A stretch of DNA of 64,000 nucleotides from Agroathelia rolfsii (GCA_018343915.1 JABRWF010000005.1:4235875-4299874); one strand, 5' to 3'; numbered from the stretch's first letter, positions 51,694 to 63,135 are shown. The notes: a model not told the origin generated them from the sequence alone. Numbers and translations are program-made.

Positions 51694-52685
51694 TCATGGC
51701 AGCTGCAGCGGTGTGGGCAAATCTTTTCCAAGTACTCGTTCAGCTTCACCAATGTCCCTTTCCGAAAAATTAAGAAGGGGTAAGGGTAATGACGATGTGC
51801 AACTCTAGACATACCCCGGCCCTCTAGGTGCCCAGAAGGTAGCGTTTTGGTCAGGTGTTACTGTTTTGATAAAGTCAGCGGTTGACCTAGCGGCTTCTTG
51901 AGCCTCGACAGCACCCCCGGATTCATAGAATTTGTCAAATCCAACGACTTTCGTCATGTCAGTTTTCATGAAACCAGGCTATATACCCTCTATGTTAATT
52001 CGAAATCTTTAAAGTACTGAGGCTGGAGCAATAGAATAATGCGCACACGTATCATCACTGTGGTAATGCTGTACTTGATTAAGTCGAATGCAAGCAGCTT
52101 GCCAATCATGTTAGCAGCAGCTTTGCTTCCATGATGTCCGAAATTCCCTCCACCCTCTTCTCTCGTCCTGAGTGTGATTGAACCGCCTTTGGTAGTGACC
52201 AGAATAAGTTTGGCATTTGGTGCAAAAGAATTCGATGTCAAGCTATGATTCAATAAAAAGATTCTGCTGGTCAGCATGGTAGATTCCCCCACTCACCCAC
52301 CGATATCCTAATACTGAGTCAAGGATGAAGGGCAGTATAAATTCGCTCACAGGTGATGTACAATGACTACAGGTGCAATAGCCACCGTCTTGTACATGCT
52401 TACTTCGTCTTCGAAGTTTACATTGTTGATATCTTCTGCTTTGTATAAACCAGCGTTGAAGACGACCAAGTCAAGCTTGGCATCCTCGAGCGCTTTGACA
52501 ATTTTCTCTCCTGAATTTGCTTTCTCTAAATCGATATCGAGGATGAAAAATGTACCGACAGGAAGAGAATCGGTTGCAGAAGATGCGCGGATGGTGCCAT
52601 ACACCTTGTATCCATCGTCGTGCAACGTTTTGGTTAATTCCAATCCATGACCACGGGATGCACCAATTACAAGGGCAGTAGGCAT
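51694..52685 (-). CDS. Short-chain dehydrogenase/reductase
   Basis: NAD(P)-dependent oxidoreductase with a Rossmann fold. From ATG 52685: PTALVIGASRGHGLELTKTL (cofactor motif GxxxGxG), FFILDIDLEK, LDLVVFNAGLYKAEDIN (NAG motif), an exon with VSEFILPFILDS, then LILVTTKGGSITL and GGGNFGHHGSKAAANMIGKLL. The residue four before the catalytic Lys is His, where classical SDRs have Tyr. The C-terminus follows as GFMKTDMTKVVGFDKFYESG, FWAPRGPG and, after an intron, DIGEAERVLGKDLPTPLQLP. About 250 residues, four or more exons. The fold is clear; the activity is uncertain because of the missing Tyr. Confidence 0.82.
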
Positions 52686-53044
52686 TTTCACACTAGGAAT
52701 CTAAGTCGGCGTTGAAATAACAGCTCAAACTCAAGTATTTGAGGTATATTTAAAGACTAATCTGGATTCAAACTGTAGATGATGCATCAATGATGTAGCG
52801 ATGATTACATTTTTGACATCATTCCGCTCGGAGTCGTGCTTCAAGTCGTATTTGATTCAAGTGTCAGCGAACCTCGGATTTTGTCTAAGGAAGACTAGCA
52901 TTTGTCAATAGAAAAAATAACTTAAATTGTACCGTCCCGTAATTCTGAACGCTGACCAAACTAGACTAAGCTTGACTAAGGCCTAGACACATATATCCAA
53001 GTCCAGTATCAATACTGATAATATATATCAATAATAAAAGGAGG

Positions 53045-53290
53045 CCTACACACAAACGTCAAAAAATTAGATCCTGTAATATAAAATTTTATTTACCATA
53101 TTTGTAGTATCCTCATTTAGCTACCGCTGTACACGCAAACGTCATAAATTTAGATCCCGTAATCTAATTTTTCACTGCCCCTGTTTGGTTAGTCATTGAA
53201 AATATTAGTTGTTGAAAAATTAGATCCCGTAACATAAATTTTCACATGCCCTGTTTTGTCTATCCTCATTTCGTTTTATTCCTGTATTCT
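53045..53290. repeat. Three imperfect direct repeats in AT-rich DNA
   Basis: Units of roughly 80 bases share AACGTCA, the core TTAGATCC(C/T)GTAA and an AT-rich end with CCTGTTT/CCTCATTT; the cores lie at about 53,070, 53,151 and 53,221. No coding potential. Confidence 0.6.
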
Positions 53291-53962
53291 TTTAGTCATA
53301 AAAAAAAAATCAGTCGTCAAAAATTTGTCAATATTTGAACATGACTGTTTAAGCCACTTTTGTGTAGCATCCAACCAGGGACGTCACGAGAGACGAATCA
53401 CAAAAGAGAGAGAGACTTAGAGCTGGTATAGTGTCGATTACCTGTCCTACTCGACTACATACATAATCCATATTTATACCTATCCTAAGATAAAAATCAC
53501 AAGTATACAAATGTAAGAAAACCAACTGATGAATGTAAACATATTCCTTGCGGAATAGAAACCTATTGTAAGCTAATAACAAGGAATTGAAGAAATAAGA
53601 AATATTGAAATCAACGTAACAAGCGTTATATCACCAAACTGGTCAGCCTCACTCCGAAGGGTCTTGATCCGTTACAAGCGTTGTTGTTCAATCTGTATCT
53701 TGGGACCATACCCCGTTTCCTTTTCTCATTGTGAAAACTTGAATTTTGTTATTTATTTAGTGTGTGTAGAGGTAGATTTTACCTGATGCATGCTAGGTAT
53801 TTCTCTACCCTCACGCACAGCCAATCAAGCGTTTTAATCATGTTAGGCTGTTTGCCAGTGCTATATGAAATTTTGACACAATGATTTGGATTCAAGGTAA
53901 TTTGACCCTATAGAATTTGGCTTTTATTTTTTATTGCGTGCGGAGCACGAGTAATGCTAGTA

Positions 53963-54660
53963 CAGTATATGCCAAAAGTCTGTCACGGTTTGGGTTCACC
54001 CACTTCCGCCTCGAATTGCTTCAAACAAAAAATTATGTAGCATGCATTGAGTATTCTGAGAAAGCCTGCAATGTCAGATTTAAAAAAATATCTTGTGGTT
54101 GGACATTAATGTGCAAATTGGTTAGATTATAAAAAATCAGCTCTGTGAATGTAAGCTATTTTAATATATAAGTATTTTTACTGTAAACCAGACCTATAAT
54201 AAATTGGAACCAAAAAAAGTTTTGTATGAATTGACTAGCTGGATGATGTGCTAGAAATTCCGCAAGTTGGTTATGCCAACGTTGTTTTGGCAGGAAAGAC
54301 CGAAAACACTGCTAAAACACTGCCAAAGTGGCCAACTTGCAGAATTTCTAGCACATCATCCAGCTATTCAATCCACTCAAACCTTTTTTTTTATTTCAAT
54401 GTATTATAGGTTTAGTTTACAGGAAAATCATCAATCTTTGAAAATAGGTTAGATCTACAGAGTTAGGTTTTGGCAGCTGTGGCAGTAATAATGAATCTTG
54501 TACATTAACAGCCAGCGACAAATTTTTTTCAGAATGGAATGTTGCAGGCTCATAGGGAGTACTCTTAACAATCTACATGAATTTTTATGTGCGATAAAAC
54601 AATGTAGAAATGGACGAAATGTAGAAAATAAAAAGCGTGACAGACTTTTGGCGCACACTG
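53963..54660. mobile_element. Fold-back MITE, Tc1/mariner type, 698 bp, TA target sites
   Basis: The ends are inverted repeats: CAGTATATGCCAAAAGTC at 53,963 and, on the other strand, CAGTGTGCGCCAAAAGTC from 54,660. Both are flanked by TA (53,961-53,962 and 54,661-54,662), the target-site duplication of Tc1/mariner elements, and the GCCAAAAGT terminus fits that superfamily. The inverted similarity goes on inward: conceptual translations of the two arms align (VYAKSLSRFGF against VCAKSLSRFLF, then KKISCGWTLMCK against KKICRWLLMYK). In the centre two near-identical arms (54,238-54,268 and 54,335-54,365, TAGCTGGATGATGTGCTAGA and its complement) face each other. No transposase frame is present, so it would move only with help in trans. 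Confidence 0.8.
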
Positions 54661-54865
54661 TATGTATGTCGCTGAATAGCATTTAGTAATAGGACATATT
54701 TAGAGATCATTCCTTTGATTATATCAATAGTTATAGTTATAATAATGATACATTATAGAACCAGGGATAAGTCTAGTCTATATAGAGTCCAGAAAATACA
54801 GTTGTAAAACAAAATCTTACAAAGAAATTTCAATTGTAGAAGCAGAATTCAAGGTACAACTTCTT

Positions 54866-57800
54866 CTAGATGCGTTCATACATGCAAAGGTACGCATTTG
54901 CTTTTAAAACCTCTTCTATAGAAGCAAGTCGGACAACAGTGTCGCTGATGTAAGCCCACTGTCGTTTTTTGGAACTCGCAAGAGCTACTGATCTTGGCGA
55001 ACGACTATATGTGGTAGAAGATTGGCCTGGAGGGGGCGCAGCGGGATCAGCTTCAGGTGGTGACGGAAGAGCCGTATAGGCAATGTAATGTCCACCCAAC
55101 TAGGAATGAATTAGAAGCAAGGTCTGTGTCACAAGATAAACAAAGAGATACCATGTTTCCAATATGTACAATCACCGCATAAAGCCTATACATGCACTTT
55201 TCATTCTTATTTTCCAGCCCCGATATACTTGAGATAATGAATCTCTTATGTTTGTGAGAATTTTCGTCTCTCTTAGGGGCAAGAAACGGAGTTAAATCGA
55301 GATGTTCCGGGAAAGTGACGTTGTCATCTAGCTTCTTCAATTGATAAGGGGATGTGAAAGATAGCGTAGGCGGGCCTCTCCTGTTCTGCTGGAATCGTTT
55401 TAGGTGTATAACGAGAATAGGCGGAGGTATCTCTATGAGATACCGTTTGAAAGCTGGGCTCAAAACCACCCTTTTGGCACGTGGAATACCCGGTCCCGTA
55501 GAGGGTGGTAGATGACGCATAGCCAAAGACGAGGATGTTTGCATCTTTTCTTGGGAGTTTTGGGGGGTGTCTTTAGGAGAATGGTAACCTGACGGGACGA
55601 CTGCATAAGAACTATCGCTCTCGCCACCATCAGAATATTCGTCTGCATTATCCGTCGCTTCATGGGTGTTCCTCGCAGTCGGTAGTTGGAGAGAATCGCG
55701 GATGATTGGAGATATCAGGGGAGAAGATGTTGGTTTTCTTTTGGGTACTCCGGAGCTGGGTGTCGCACCAGGAGACTCGGGCGCCGTAGTGGATATTGAC
55801 GGTATCGGGAGACCAGCATATGTGGTGATATGCGATCTTGGTGTAAGAGCCATATCGTCTAAAGGCAATGGTTGCGAGAGAGGCTTGAGTATGCCAGAAT
55901 CTAGTGAAGTAGGGAGAGAAGAAGCAGAGAATCCAGGGGTCATATCTCGTTCCACGGAAGCTAGCGAGCTTAACGAAGATGATGACGAAGGCCGTGATGG
56001 TTTTTGATTGTGCAGAATCGGGGAATCCCCTTCATCTTCCTCCTCAGAGGATTCAGTATCGCTTGATTCGGTATCCGAATCCATGATACCGCCATCTTCA
56101 TCTTTATCGACGTGGTAAATGCCGTTTTGTATTTTCCAGCATCGCCTGCATCCAACCATGTTATCTCCATCCAAGGATTCGACAGCTGTGAACATGCGAA
56201 GGCATTCCTCTATGCTCGGTAATCCTCCTCCCAATTTGAGCCAGTACTGAGCAATACCCGCTGCTGAGGCGTCTTGAGGTCGAAATAAATTGAAGGAAGA
56301 GATAGGGTGAATGTCAGCCAGAAGATGTTTGAGAAAGGCTGTCTCGGCCGCAGAAAGTTTGGGTGCCTTGAAAGATTTTCCGTGACTGGATCTGGGTCGA
56401 GTTGGAATAGTCGATTCTTGTCCTAACGAAAGTACCGGTGACAACATTCTAGAACGCTCTGATGCTGCAGGCGAGAGTGTTCGGCCTTCGGCACGGGAAC
56501 TGGGCATGTTTCTAGGAGGCGTATCAATACCAGGACTTGGCTGAGGACTCCGGTCGGATATCACCATGGCTGACAGAGTCCGCTCACGGGATGTGCTTTC
56601 TGGACGCCTATGACGAAATCCGAGGCTGATACGTTTGCTTAACTTCGACCAACCATCGTCGCGTCCGCGTTCCTTTTTGCGCAAGGAAACAGGTAAATCT
56701 GCGAATTCCACGCTTTCGACTGCTTTGTGCTCATCTTGTGGGACAGAGACAGGTGTGATTGCCTCTACACTCCGGCGGCGTGTATCCACTGTGGGAAAAG
56801 GAAAATCCCCCGGGATTATCTCTGTACTCTCTCTTGGGCTGGCAGGCACCGAACTCGCTTTGCGTTCATGTTCGCCTTCATTTTTAGGTTCTGCGGGAAC
56901 TTCTGTGTCTGTCCCCGCCGAAGTAGGCCATGTTGTAGTCGACGGGGTAATAGAAGATTTGTTGCTACCCAATGCTCTAATCTTTTTGGCGATTTTCTTT
57001 AGCCTGTCTCGACGACGTTCACGCTCACGGGTATAATCCTCAGGCTTAATGCTGAGGCTCAGGTCGCTGAAATCTTCTGATGTCCAAGACACATGATGAC
57101 ACCTTTGGCAGACAACGATTGAGGCAAGACGTCCGCCGAAGAGCATGTCGGAAAAAGTAGTCAACGGCGGCGAGTTTTCCTGAGGAGGCGGTGGTGGTGG
57201 CGATTTGTTAGATATTCCCCCAGGAATTTGGCGCTGTTTAATTATCTATAGGAGAGACTGTTATAGATACTGTAAATGAGCATGCGTCTGGAATACGTAC
57301 ATCGAGTTCTTCCATTCGCATCGCATCCAATAGATGACGCAAAAACTCATGGGCATCTTGCTGCCGGAAATCAAGATACTGATCATATTTGTTTCCGAGT
57401 GTAGTAAGGATTTCCCTATTAGCAATAAATAAGAATTAAAGACGTAATACCGGGCTGAAAGCTACCCGACCTAGGGCTCATACTCTGACGAGATTTGTCA
57501 TCCTGAGCCTTCCAAGCTTGCTGAACGAAGGCGAGAAATGTATCTCCCAAGGGCATCCCTTGCACCCACTCCTTCTCAAAGTTTCCGGCGATACCATGGC
57601 CATTTGTGAGTTCAGGCGAGCGCCATGAAACAATTGGGTGCTCTGGGTCGAATTGATATAGAGGTTGAAAGGCAACAAGATCTGACAATAGAGGTGTTGC
57701 AACCAGCTATACAATGTTTGGGCCTCAGCCAGGAAAACAGGTAAATGAGTTGACACTACGCACGCCTTGAAGAACGGAATTCATGAAACACGTATTGCCA

Positions 57801-57904
57801 TGATTGATCAGGCCAGGAGGCAGAAGAGCATCCTTTTCCTCTTCCTCACGTCGCTTGCGAGCCCAGTAAAGCTCTTGAGGAGTAGGGGTCTTCTGTTTTC
57901 CCAT
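54866..57904 (-). CDS. Ubiquitin C-terminal hydrolase, USP16/USP45-like
   Basis: Cysteine-type deubiquitinase. From ATG 57904: MGKQKTPTPQELYWARKRRE, the Cys box GLINHGNTCFMNSVLQ, LGDTFLAFVQQAWKAQ, the QQD box YLDFRQQDAHEFLRHLL, a zinc pair (VVCQRCHHVSWTSEDFSDLS), then a very long Ser/Pro/acidic insertion inside the catalytic domain, a second zinc pair (CRRC), PPPILVIHLKRF, and after an intron the His box GGHYIAYTA with KRQWAYISDT and a final NAYLCMYERI. The insertion splits the USP fold between its zinc pairs, as in USP16/45. About 920 residues. A frame of about 100 codons upstream (58,208 to about 57,945) could be spliced on in phase (junction QLP to KTPTP), so the true start may lie further up. 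Confidence 0.88.
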
Positions 57905-58541
57905 GATGTGCGGCAGAGGTATACCAGAATGATACAGGGAGTTGGGGCCGATGATCTAAGATGAGAAGATCAAGAGCTGAGAGAAAAGTGCCAGCGTTGG
58001 ATTTAATATGGTTGTAAGAAGGCTGTTTGGCACTACTACATCCGAGGTGTTGGTAGGGGTTGTGCTCTGGTGAATGTGCGTGTAATGGTGGCAAAGAGTG
58101 GTAGGGTGTCAGGCGGGACGAGCTATTGAACGGGGTCACGAAGTCAAGGGACTCTGAACCCCGTTCAGGGTTGTCCGACGCGGCGTCCGGATCAGTTGCG
58201 CCAGTCACTGCAGTTGGCCTATAGATATTCCGTTTACACTTCCGTTACAGTATTTTGATATACATATAAATACTAGTATGACGAACAATAGCCGCAACCC
58301 TTTCTTCACAGTGTAAAGCCAAATGTTACTGACTGACGCACGATGTAATTACAGTTTAATTTATGGTTAAACACTTGATCTGGACTTAAACCTGCAGCAA
58401 TTGTTTGCAATCTGGGGAGTATGTTTTTTGGAATGTTTATCCGTACTGGGTGTTACTATATTGTTGGGACTGGCTTAAGAAGAGCCTCAACCAAGCTGCT
58501 AGGTGCTAGGACCCAGAGAAGCGATGGTTGCCGAAGTATAT
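57905..58541. promoter_or_regulatory. USP upstream region with 10-base inverted repeat
   Basis: TGAACGGGGT (58,127-58,136) and its complement ACCCCGTTCA (58,158-58,167) are separated by 21 bases. The stretch also contains the possible extra USP exon noted above. The 3' end of CIA1 follows. Confidence 0.4.
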
Positions 58542-59862
58542 CTACACTGCGGAAATGCGCCATGTACGAACCACGCCGTCATCACCAGCGGAGGCTAGCA
58601 AGTCCTCGAATCCAGTTCGAGGACACCATGCTATTGAGTTGACGTCGTGAACTCCGTGGGCACCGTCACGGTAAGAAATAAGCTTCGTGTTCAAAGACCC
58701 TGGTTCATCCTGTATAGTTCTTGTAAAAAGTGTGAAATTTAATGCTTTAGATTCCAAAAGACTCTACCTCTTTTACTTCCCATACGTTTATTCTTCCATC
58801 GCTACCTGCACTGGCCAGCCATCCAAGACCAAATCGGCCTCTACTCCAGCTAATACTATAAACGCTTCGTGAATGCACTTGCAAGATAGAAATGCACTCC
58901 CATTTCTCTCCCCTTATCCCGGAGGTCGGCCGCCAAACTCTGACAGACCTATCATCGGAGCAACTTGCGAGAAAGCGCCCATCAGGCGACCATGCAAGTG
59001 CCCATACCGTAGAAGCGTGACCACTCAATGTTGCGAAACAAAACCAGTCGTCTGACGGATCGTCAACATAAAGCTTGATGGTATCATCATATGACGCAGA
59101 TGCAAGAATCTGCACTGTGGGCCATGAGCCGCAGGTTTCGAGAATTTCAAGCCTTGTTTACCTCTTCAGTGGGATGCCAGAGTACGCTTTTCACGTCCTG
59201 GGTATGCTCCATCATGACGGCGAGGCATTCAAAGTCGGAATCAGGATGAACTAATGGATGTAAGATCATTTCAAAGAAACATGGTAACAAACAATTAACC
59301 TTCCCATATCCAGACGGTTTTGTCACGGCTGCAGCTAGCGAGCAAAGTACCAGAGGCACTATAACCAACGCTTTTACATTCGGTCTCGTGGCCTTCCAAC
59401 AAGCCTGTACATTCCCATTCTCTAGCTGTTTCTAGGTCGTCTTCGCTAGGCTCTTGTTCCCAAATTCCAACATTAGAGTCAAATGATGCAGTAGCCAGCG
59501 TCAGACCGGAGGGTGCCCATGCTATGGCTCGGACTGTCTTTGCGTGTCCAGTGTCTATGGTGGACATGTGCTCGAATGTGAAGGACGGATAAGAGCACGA
59601 CTGATGTTCATGCCTATCCGCGGTAGATGATCCCGAATGACGGTAAGAGTACATTCTGATTGACTTGTCTGCCGAACAAGATGCAAGCAACGGGCGAGTG
59701 GGATTCCAAACGAGATGCCAGGCACGCTCTTTGTGGCCTATTAATTCATGAATGATTAAAATGATTATCTCACTAGTAGGCATAACGAGTATTTGAAATT
59801 AAGAAAAGGGTTGTCTTGCCTGGTAACTCTGCGAGTGGCACTAGTTCGTATGTCTGATCCAT
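58542..59862 (-). CDS. CIA1: Cytosolic iron-sulfur protein assembly WD40 protein CIA1/CIAO1
   Basis: Seven-bladed WD40 adaptor of the CIA targeting complex, which passes Fe-S clusters to cytosolic and nuclear proteins. From ATG 59862: [14 protein letters not shown], a GC-AG intron (59,738-59,819), [168 protein letters not shown] and [17 protein letters not shown]. The HExExC-like ECKSVGYS and the EHTQDVK segment match CIAO1 closely. About 360 residues. Confidence 0.95.
59738..59819 (-). other. GC-AG intron in CIA1
   Basis: Minus-strand donor GCAAGA after TTACCAG and acceptor AATAG before GCCACAAAG. The join restores LAELPGHKERAW. Confidence 0.75.
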
Positions 59863-60185
59863 TGATCTGCTTCAAGATTTTGTTGTTGATATTGCGACTT
59901 TTGTAGTGGAACAAACTTCACATTGGAATTGATTGAGATTGCAGGCTGTACCATATCCGGTAGTCTTTGTGGCTGTGTAGAGAGTACCGTCTATCCCGAA
60001 GTTCTTGTCCATGTGTGCGGCACTTCAGATCAACACTTAACAAAGTTTATTAGACTATCTTTCATGGAAAAAAGAAATAGTCTAAAGGACTATGGGATCA
60101 ATTTTTTAAAAATTACAAATTGAGTTTAGATAGTAATATACTTATATTGTAGTAGTATATTTTAAGCCCTATATTTTCTGGGCTC
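59863..60185. other. CIA1 upstream region; transition to subtelomere
   Basis: AT-rich. Nothing recognised beyond the CIA1 promoter region. Confidence 0.4.
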
Positions 60186-60815
60186 AAAATGTTGTGACTA
60201 TATGGAATACCCTAGCAGCTATGCCAAAGATGCGACAAGGGAAATTGGAGTGGAGCTCCAATATTCTGATAAATGGCACCAGTCCTAAGACTAGCAGCAT
60301 ATGCATCTAGCCACCACTGCACTGTATACTACTATACATGTGTATACTACTACTATAGTACTTATACTTATGTACTATACTCTACTACCACTACTGGTAT
60401 ACTTATGTATTAGACTTATATTAGGTGAGGTAGTAAGTAGTAAGGCTTAATGTTGCAACTGTATAGAACACCCTAGCGGCTGTGCCAAAGATGCAACAAG
60501 GGAATTGGAGCAGAGCTCTAATTATTCAGTAGAAGCTTAGATATATATATATATATAAAGTAAGTAATGTACTCTAATAATAACAGTTTTATACCTAAAC
60601 CACTACTACTATATTGCACCCACACATACACACATATAAGCCTTACTGCTTACCACCCTCACCCATGTAAGTCTAATACATATATTAGCAATAGTGTATA
60701 TAGTGTGCAGTATATAAGTATAAGTACAGTAGTAGTAGTACACTATGTATAGTAGTGTACAGTATAGTGGCAGCTAGATGTATACACTGCCAGTCTTTAG
60801 ACTGGCACCGTTCAT
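60186..60815. repeat. Inverted-repeat element with internal direct repeat
   Basis: Two arms of about 170-185 bases face each other: 60,264-60,450 and 60,630-60,815 (for example TGGCACCAGTCCTAAGACT against, in complement, GGTGCCAGTCTAAAGACTGG; then GTATTAGACTTA and GTAAGGCTTA in both). A direct repeat of about 85 bases (60,186-60,270 and 60,448-60,535, sharing GCTATGCC/GCTGTGCCAAAGATGC and AACAAGGGAA-type steps) precedes each half. It resembles a fold-back element; no protein is coded. Confidence 0.65.
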
Positions 60816-60904
60816 CAGGTTATGAACCCTGTATATGCAGAATATGCAACCTTGCGTCCCTTAGGCAGCAGGATCTAAACTCCTATGCATGCAGTCTGAT
60901 GAAT

Positions 60905-60990
60905 GGGTTAGGGGGTGGATGGCAAATAAAACTTGTAGAGAGGAGTAGGGGGGGGGCCCAACTAGGTTAACAGGTAGATGGTTATGTTGA
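60905..60990. repeat. Degenerate copy of the start of the telomere-associated repeat
   Basis: Begins GGGTTAGGGGGTGGATGGC and follows the units at 63,190 and 63,492 for about 85 bases (AAATAAAACTTGTAGAGAGG, a G run, then a GGTTAACAGGTAGATGGTTA step) before similarity ends. Confidence 0.75.
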
Positions 60991-62090
60991 AAGATTGAAT
61001 ATTTACAAGCTTCATATCTTTCCAATAATTCCAATGAATACTTCAAATAATCATCTAACACCATATCATACATAATTATTTATTTCATGATTTTACAACC
61101 ATTCATTGTTGAGATATTAACAATTCTTTACATGCATATATTCATTGAAATAATATGCATATATTCTTTTATTTAATATTTTCAATATTTCATTATATCT
61201 AATCTTATCAGAGATAAGATTATCATATCTGAGGTCACTTGACTTTATCATTTATGAATATCTTTTCATAAATATTAAACAATTCCATTTAAATATTCAT
61301 TTCTCAATAATCATTGTGAATATTACTAATTGATTTTTCACGCCCTAGATCCTTGCTTATAAATCACCAAAATATTTACTAAGCAAATTCATAATATTAG
61401 TAATATTTATAAAATATTACTAATACAGATCTAATAATAGGATATTGAGATCAATAGACATTTTACTTACTAATACTATACAAATTACTTACTAAGCACA
61501 CAGATTGCTTACCAAGCATATTATTCAGCAAATAGGAATATTACTAAGCTGATTTATAAGCTGATTTGTAAGCAACCCTTCTTACTAAACGGATTAGATA
61601 AGCACAGGATTGGCTTACTAATCTTGTAGAAATTAGAATATTTTGTATTATATAAGCACCAGCAAATTCGGCTGGAAATGACAAGTTATTTCACTCGAAA
61701 ATAGTGAGTTAAATAGTCTACAAGACTAGCTCCTAGAGTACTAACTTCACCCTAGACTTACAAAGTCTACAAGACAAGACAACAAGCCTTTCCTAAAGGG
61801 AAAAAAGTAGGTAGTCTCAAAGGGACACCGGCTATAGTCTTATCTTAGGTGTAACAGAGTTACTAATCGCTTTCACAAATAGGTTTTATTGCCTTTAAAC
61901 CTATAACACAATAGACCATTAACTTTTCAAACAAGTAAGTTAGTTGTCTTTTAAATAAGTAACTAGTAGATTACAAGTAGTCTACATTACACCATTACCA
62001 CTAACTTTTAACAGGTTATGAGCCCTGCCTAAAAAGGCGGTCAGTATAAAAACAGGAGTAACTAACACAAATTTATTATTCTAGTGTCTT
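60991..62090. other. AT-rich subtelomeric DNA with TTACTAAGC motifs
   Basis: No coding capacity. TTACTAAGC occurs at 61,376-61,384, 61,489-61,497 and 61,541-61,549, with variants (TTACCAAGC at 61,509, CTTACTAAAC and CTTACTAATC near 61,580-61,615). An AATCTTATC-aga-GATAAGATT hairpin lies at about 61,200-61,221. A TATAAAAA box at 62,046-62,053 precedes the truncated gene below. Confidence 0.5.
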
Positions 62091-62134
62091 CCTTCAACAC
62101 CGAGATCTCCAACACATTCACCACTGTTGCCTAG

Positions 62135-63135
62135 GCAATCAACTTTGCCAATAGTACCCCCACCACCTCCATTGATCAATCAGAGATTGACAAGCAGTGG
62201 CAAAAAGATCTCAAGAGTAAAGCCTACTGATTAAATAAATCAAAAGAATTACTAATAAATTCTTTATAGGCACAGAAATCCTCTGGTCACCCTCTGAACT
62301 CATCAAGCAAGAAGAAGATATCAATCTCCTTCAGGCCTTTTTAGACTCAGACAACGACATCGAGGAAAAGGAAGACAGTAAGAGAATTATAGTATAAAAA
62401 TCTGAAAATAAAGGATAAAAAATACTAATAAAATTCTCTAGGCCTCAATAATATCAACCAGGCCCTTAGCAAATTCACGATTAACCCAGAAATCCACTGG
62501 GAAACATATCAAGAATTTTCTAGAAGCTTCAAAGATATTAGGAAGGAGTCCCCAGCAACTTACATCTCCATAATCACAGATATCGAGGTCAATAAGGACA
62601 AGTACAACCTTGATCACAACCAAGTCACCCATTACATAACAGCAGAATTAGCCAATCAACAGGACGTTTGGTGCAAGCACTTCAACATCCCATCAACTGG
62701 ACCCTGCTGGACTGTCCGTGACATCTTTCAAGAAGCCTCAATCTACAACCCGGACGAAGAATTTATGTACCCAGGAGAAGAAGAGTCAGAACCTTCTGAT
62801 ATTAATATTTCTGACACCTCCTCCCCCTTCATATTATCTCCCTTGGTCAGTAGTGCCGATCTAGTGGAAAGAAGTCCCCTAGATAAATCAATTGGTGATC
62901 TTCAGGTAAAGTAAACAAAACTTTATCATTTCACCATCACTAACACATTTTTAGGAGCTTAATAAACTCCCTGAAGAACCCATTGACAAGACCATCGGTT
63001 GGGGTACAGAAGGTCAGCAAAAATCAACTGCTCCACCTTCAAATCATTCATATACACCCTGGTCAATAGGAAATCACGAGCTCAACAACTGGGCAAAGAT
63101 TCCAACACCACAAGAAATTCCTGAACCCGGTGAAG
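62135..63135 (+). pseudogene. Spliced subtelomeric gene of unknown function, truncated at telomere-like repeat
   Basis: Four exons share one frame: up to 62,216; 62,270-62,377; 62,442-62,905; 62,955-63,135. All have GT-AG introns of 49-64 bases with ACTAAT/ACTAAC-like branch sites. The protein reads AINFANSTPTTSIDQSEIDK, LWSPSELIKQEEDINLLQAF, LNNINQALSKFTINPEIHWE, ESPATYISIITDIEVNKDKY, QDVWCKHFNIPSTGPCWTVR and so on, acidic and hydrophilic. A donor at 63,136 leads to an acceptor (63,188-63,189) made by the first TTAGGGGG of the telomere-associated repeat, where coding is lost. No ATG is found upstream and an in-frame TAG sits at 62,132-62,134. I do not recognise the family; N-terminal parts of a telomere-linked or transposon gene are possible. 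Confidence 0.6.

Noticed and set aside
53917..54132. Possible protein-coding gene over the left MITE arm
   Set aside because: The similar frame on the opposite strand at 54,455-54,682 arises because the element is an inverted repeat; there is no transposase motif.
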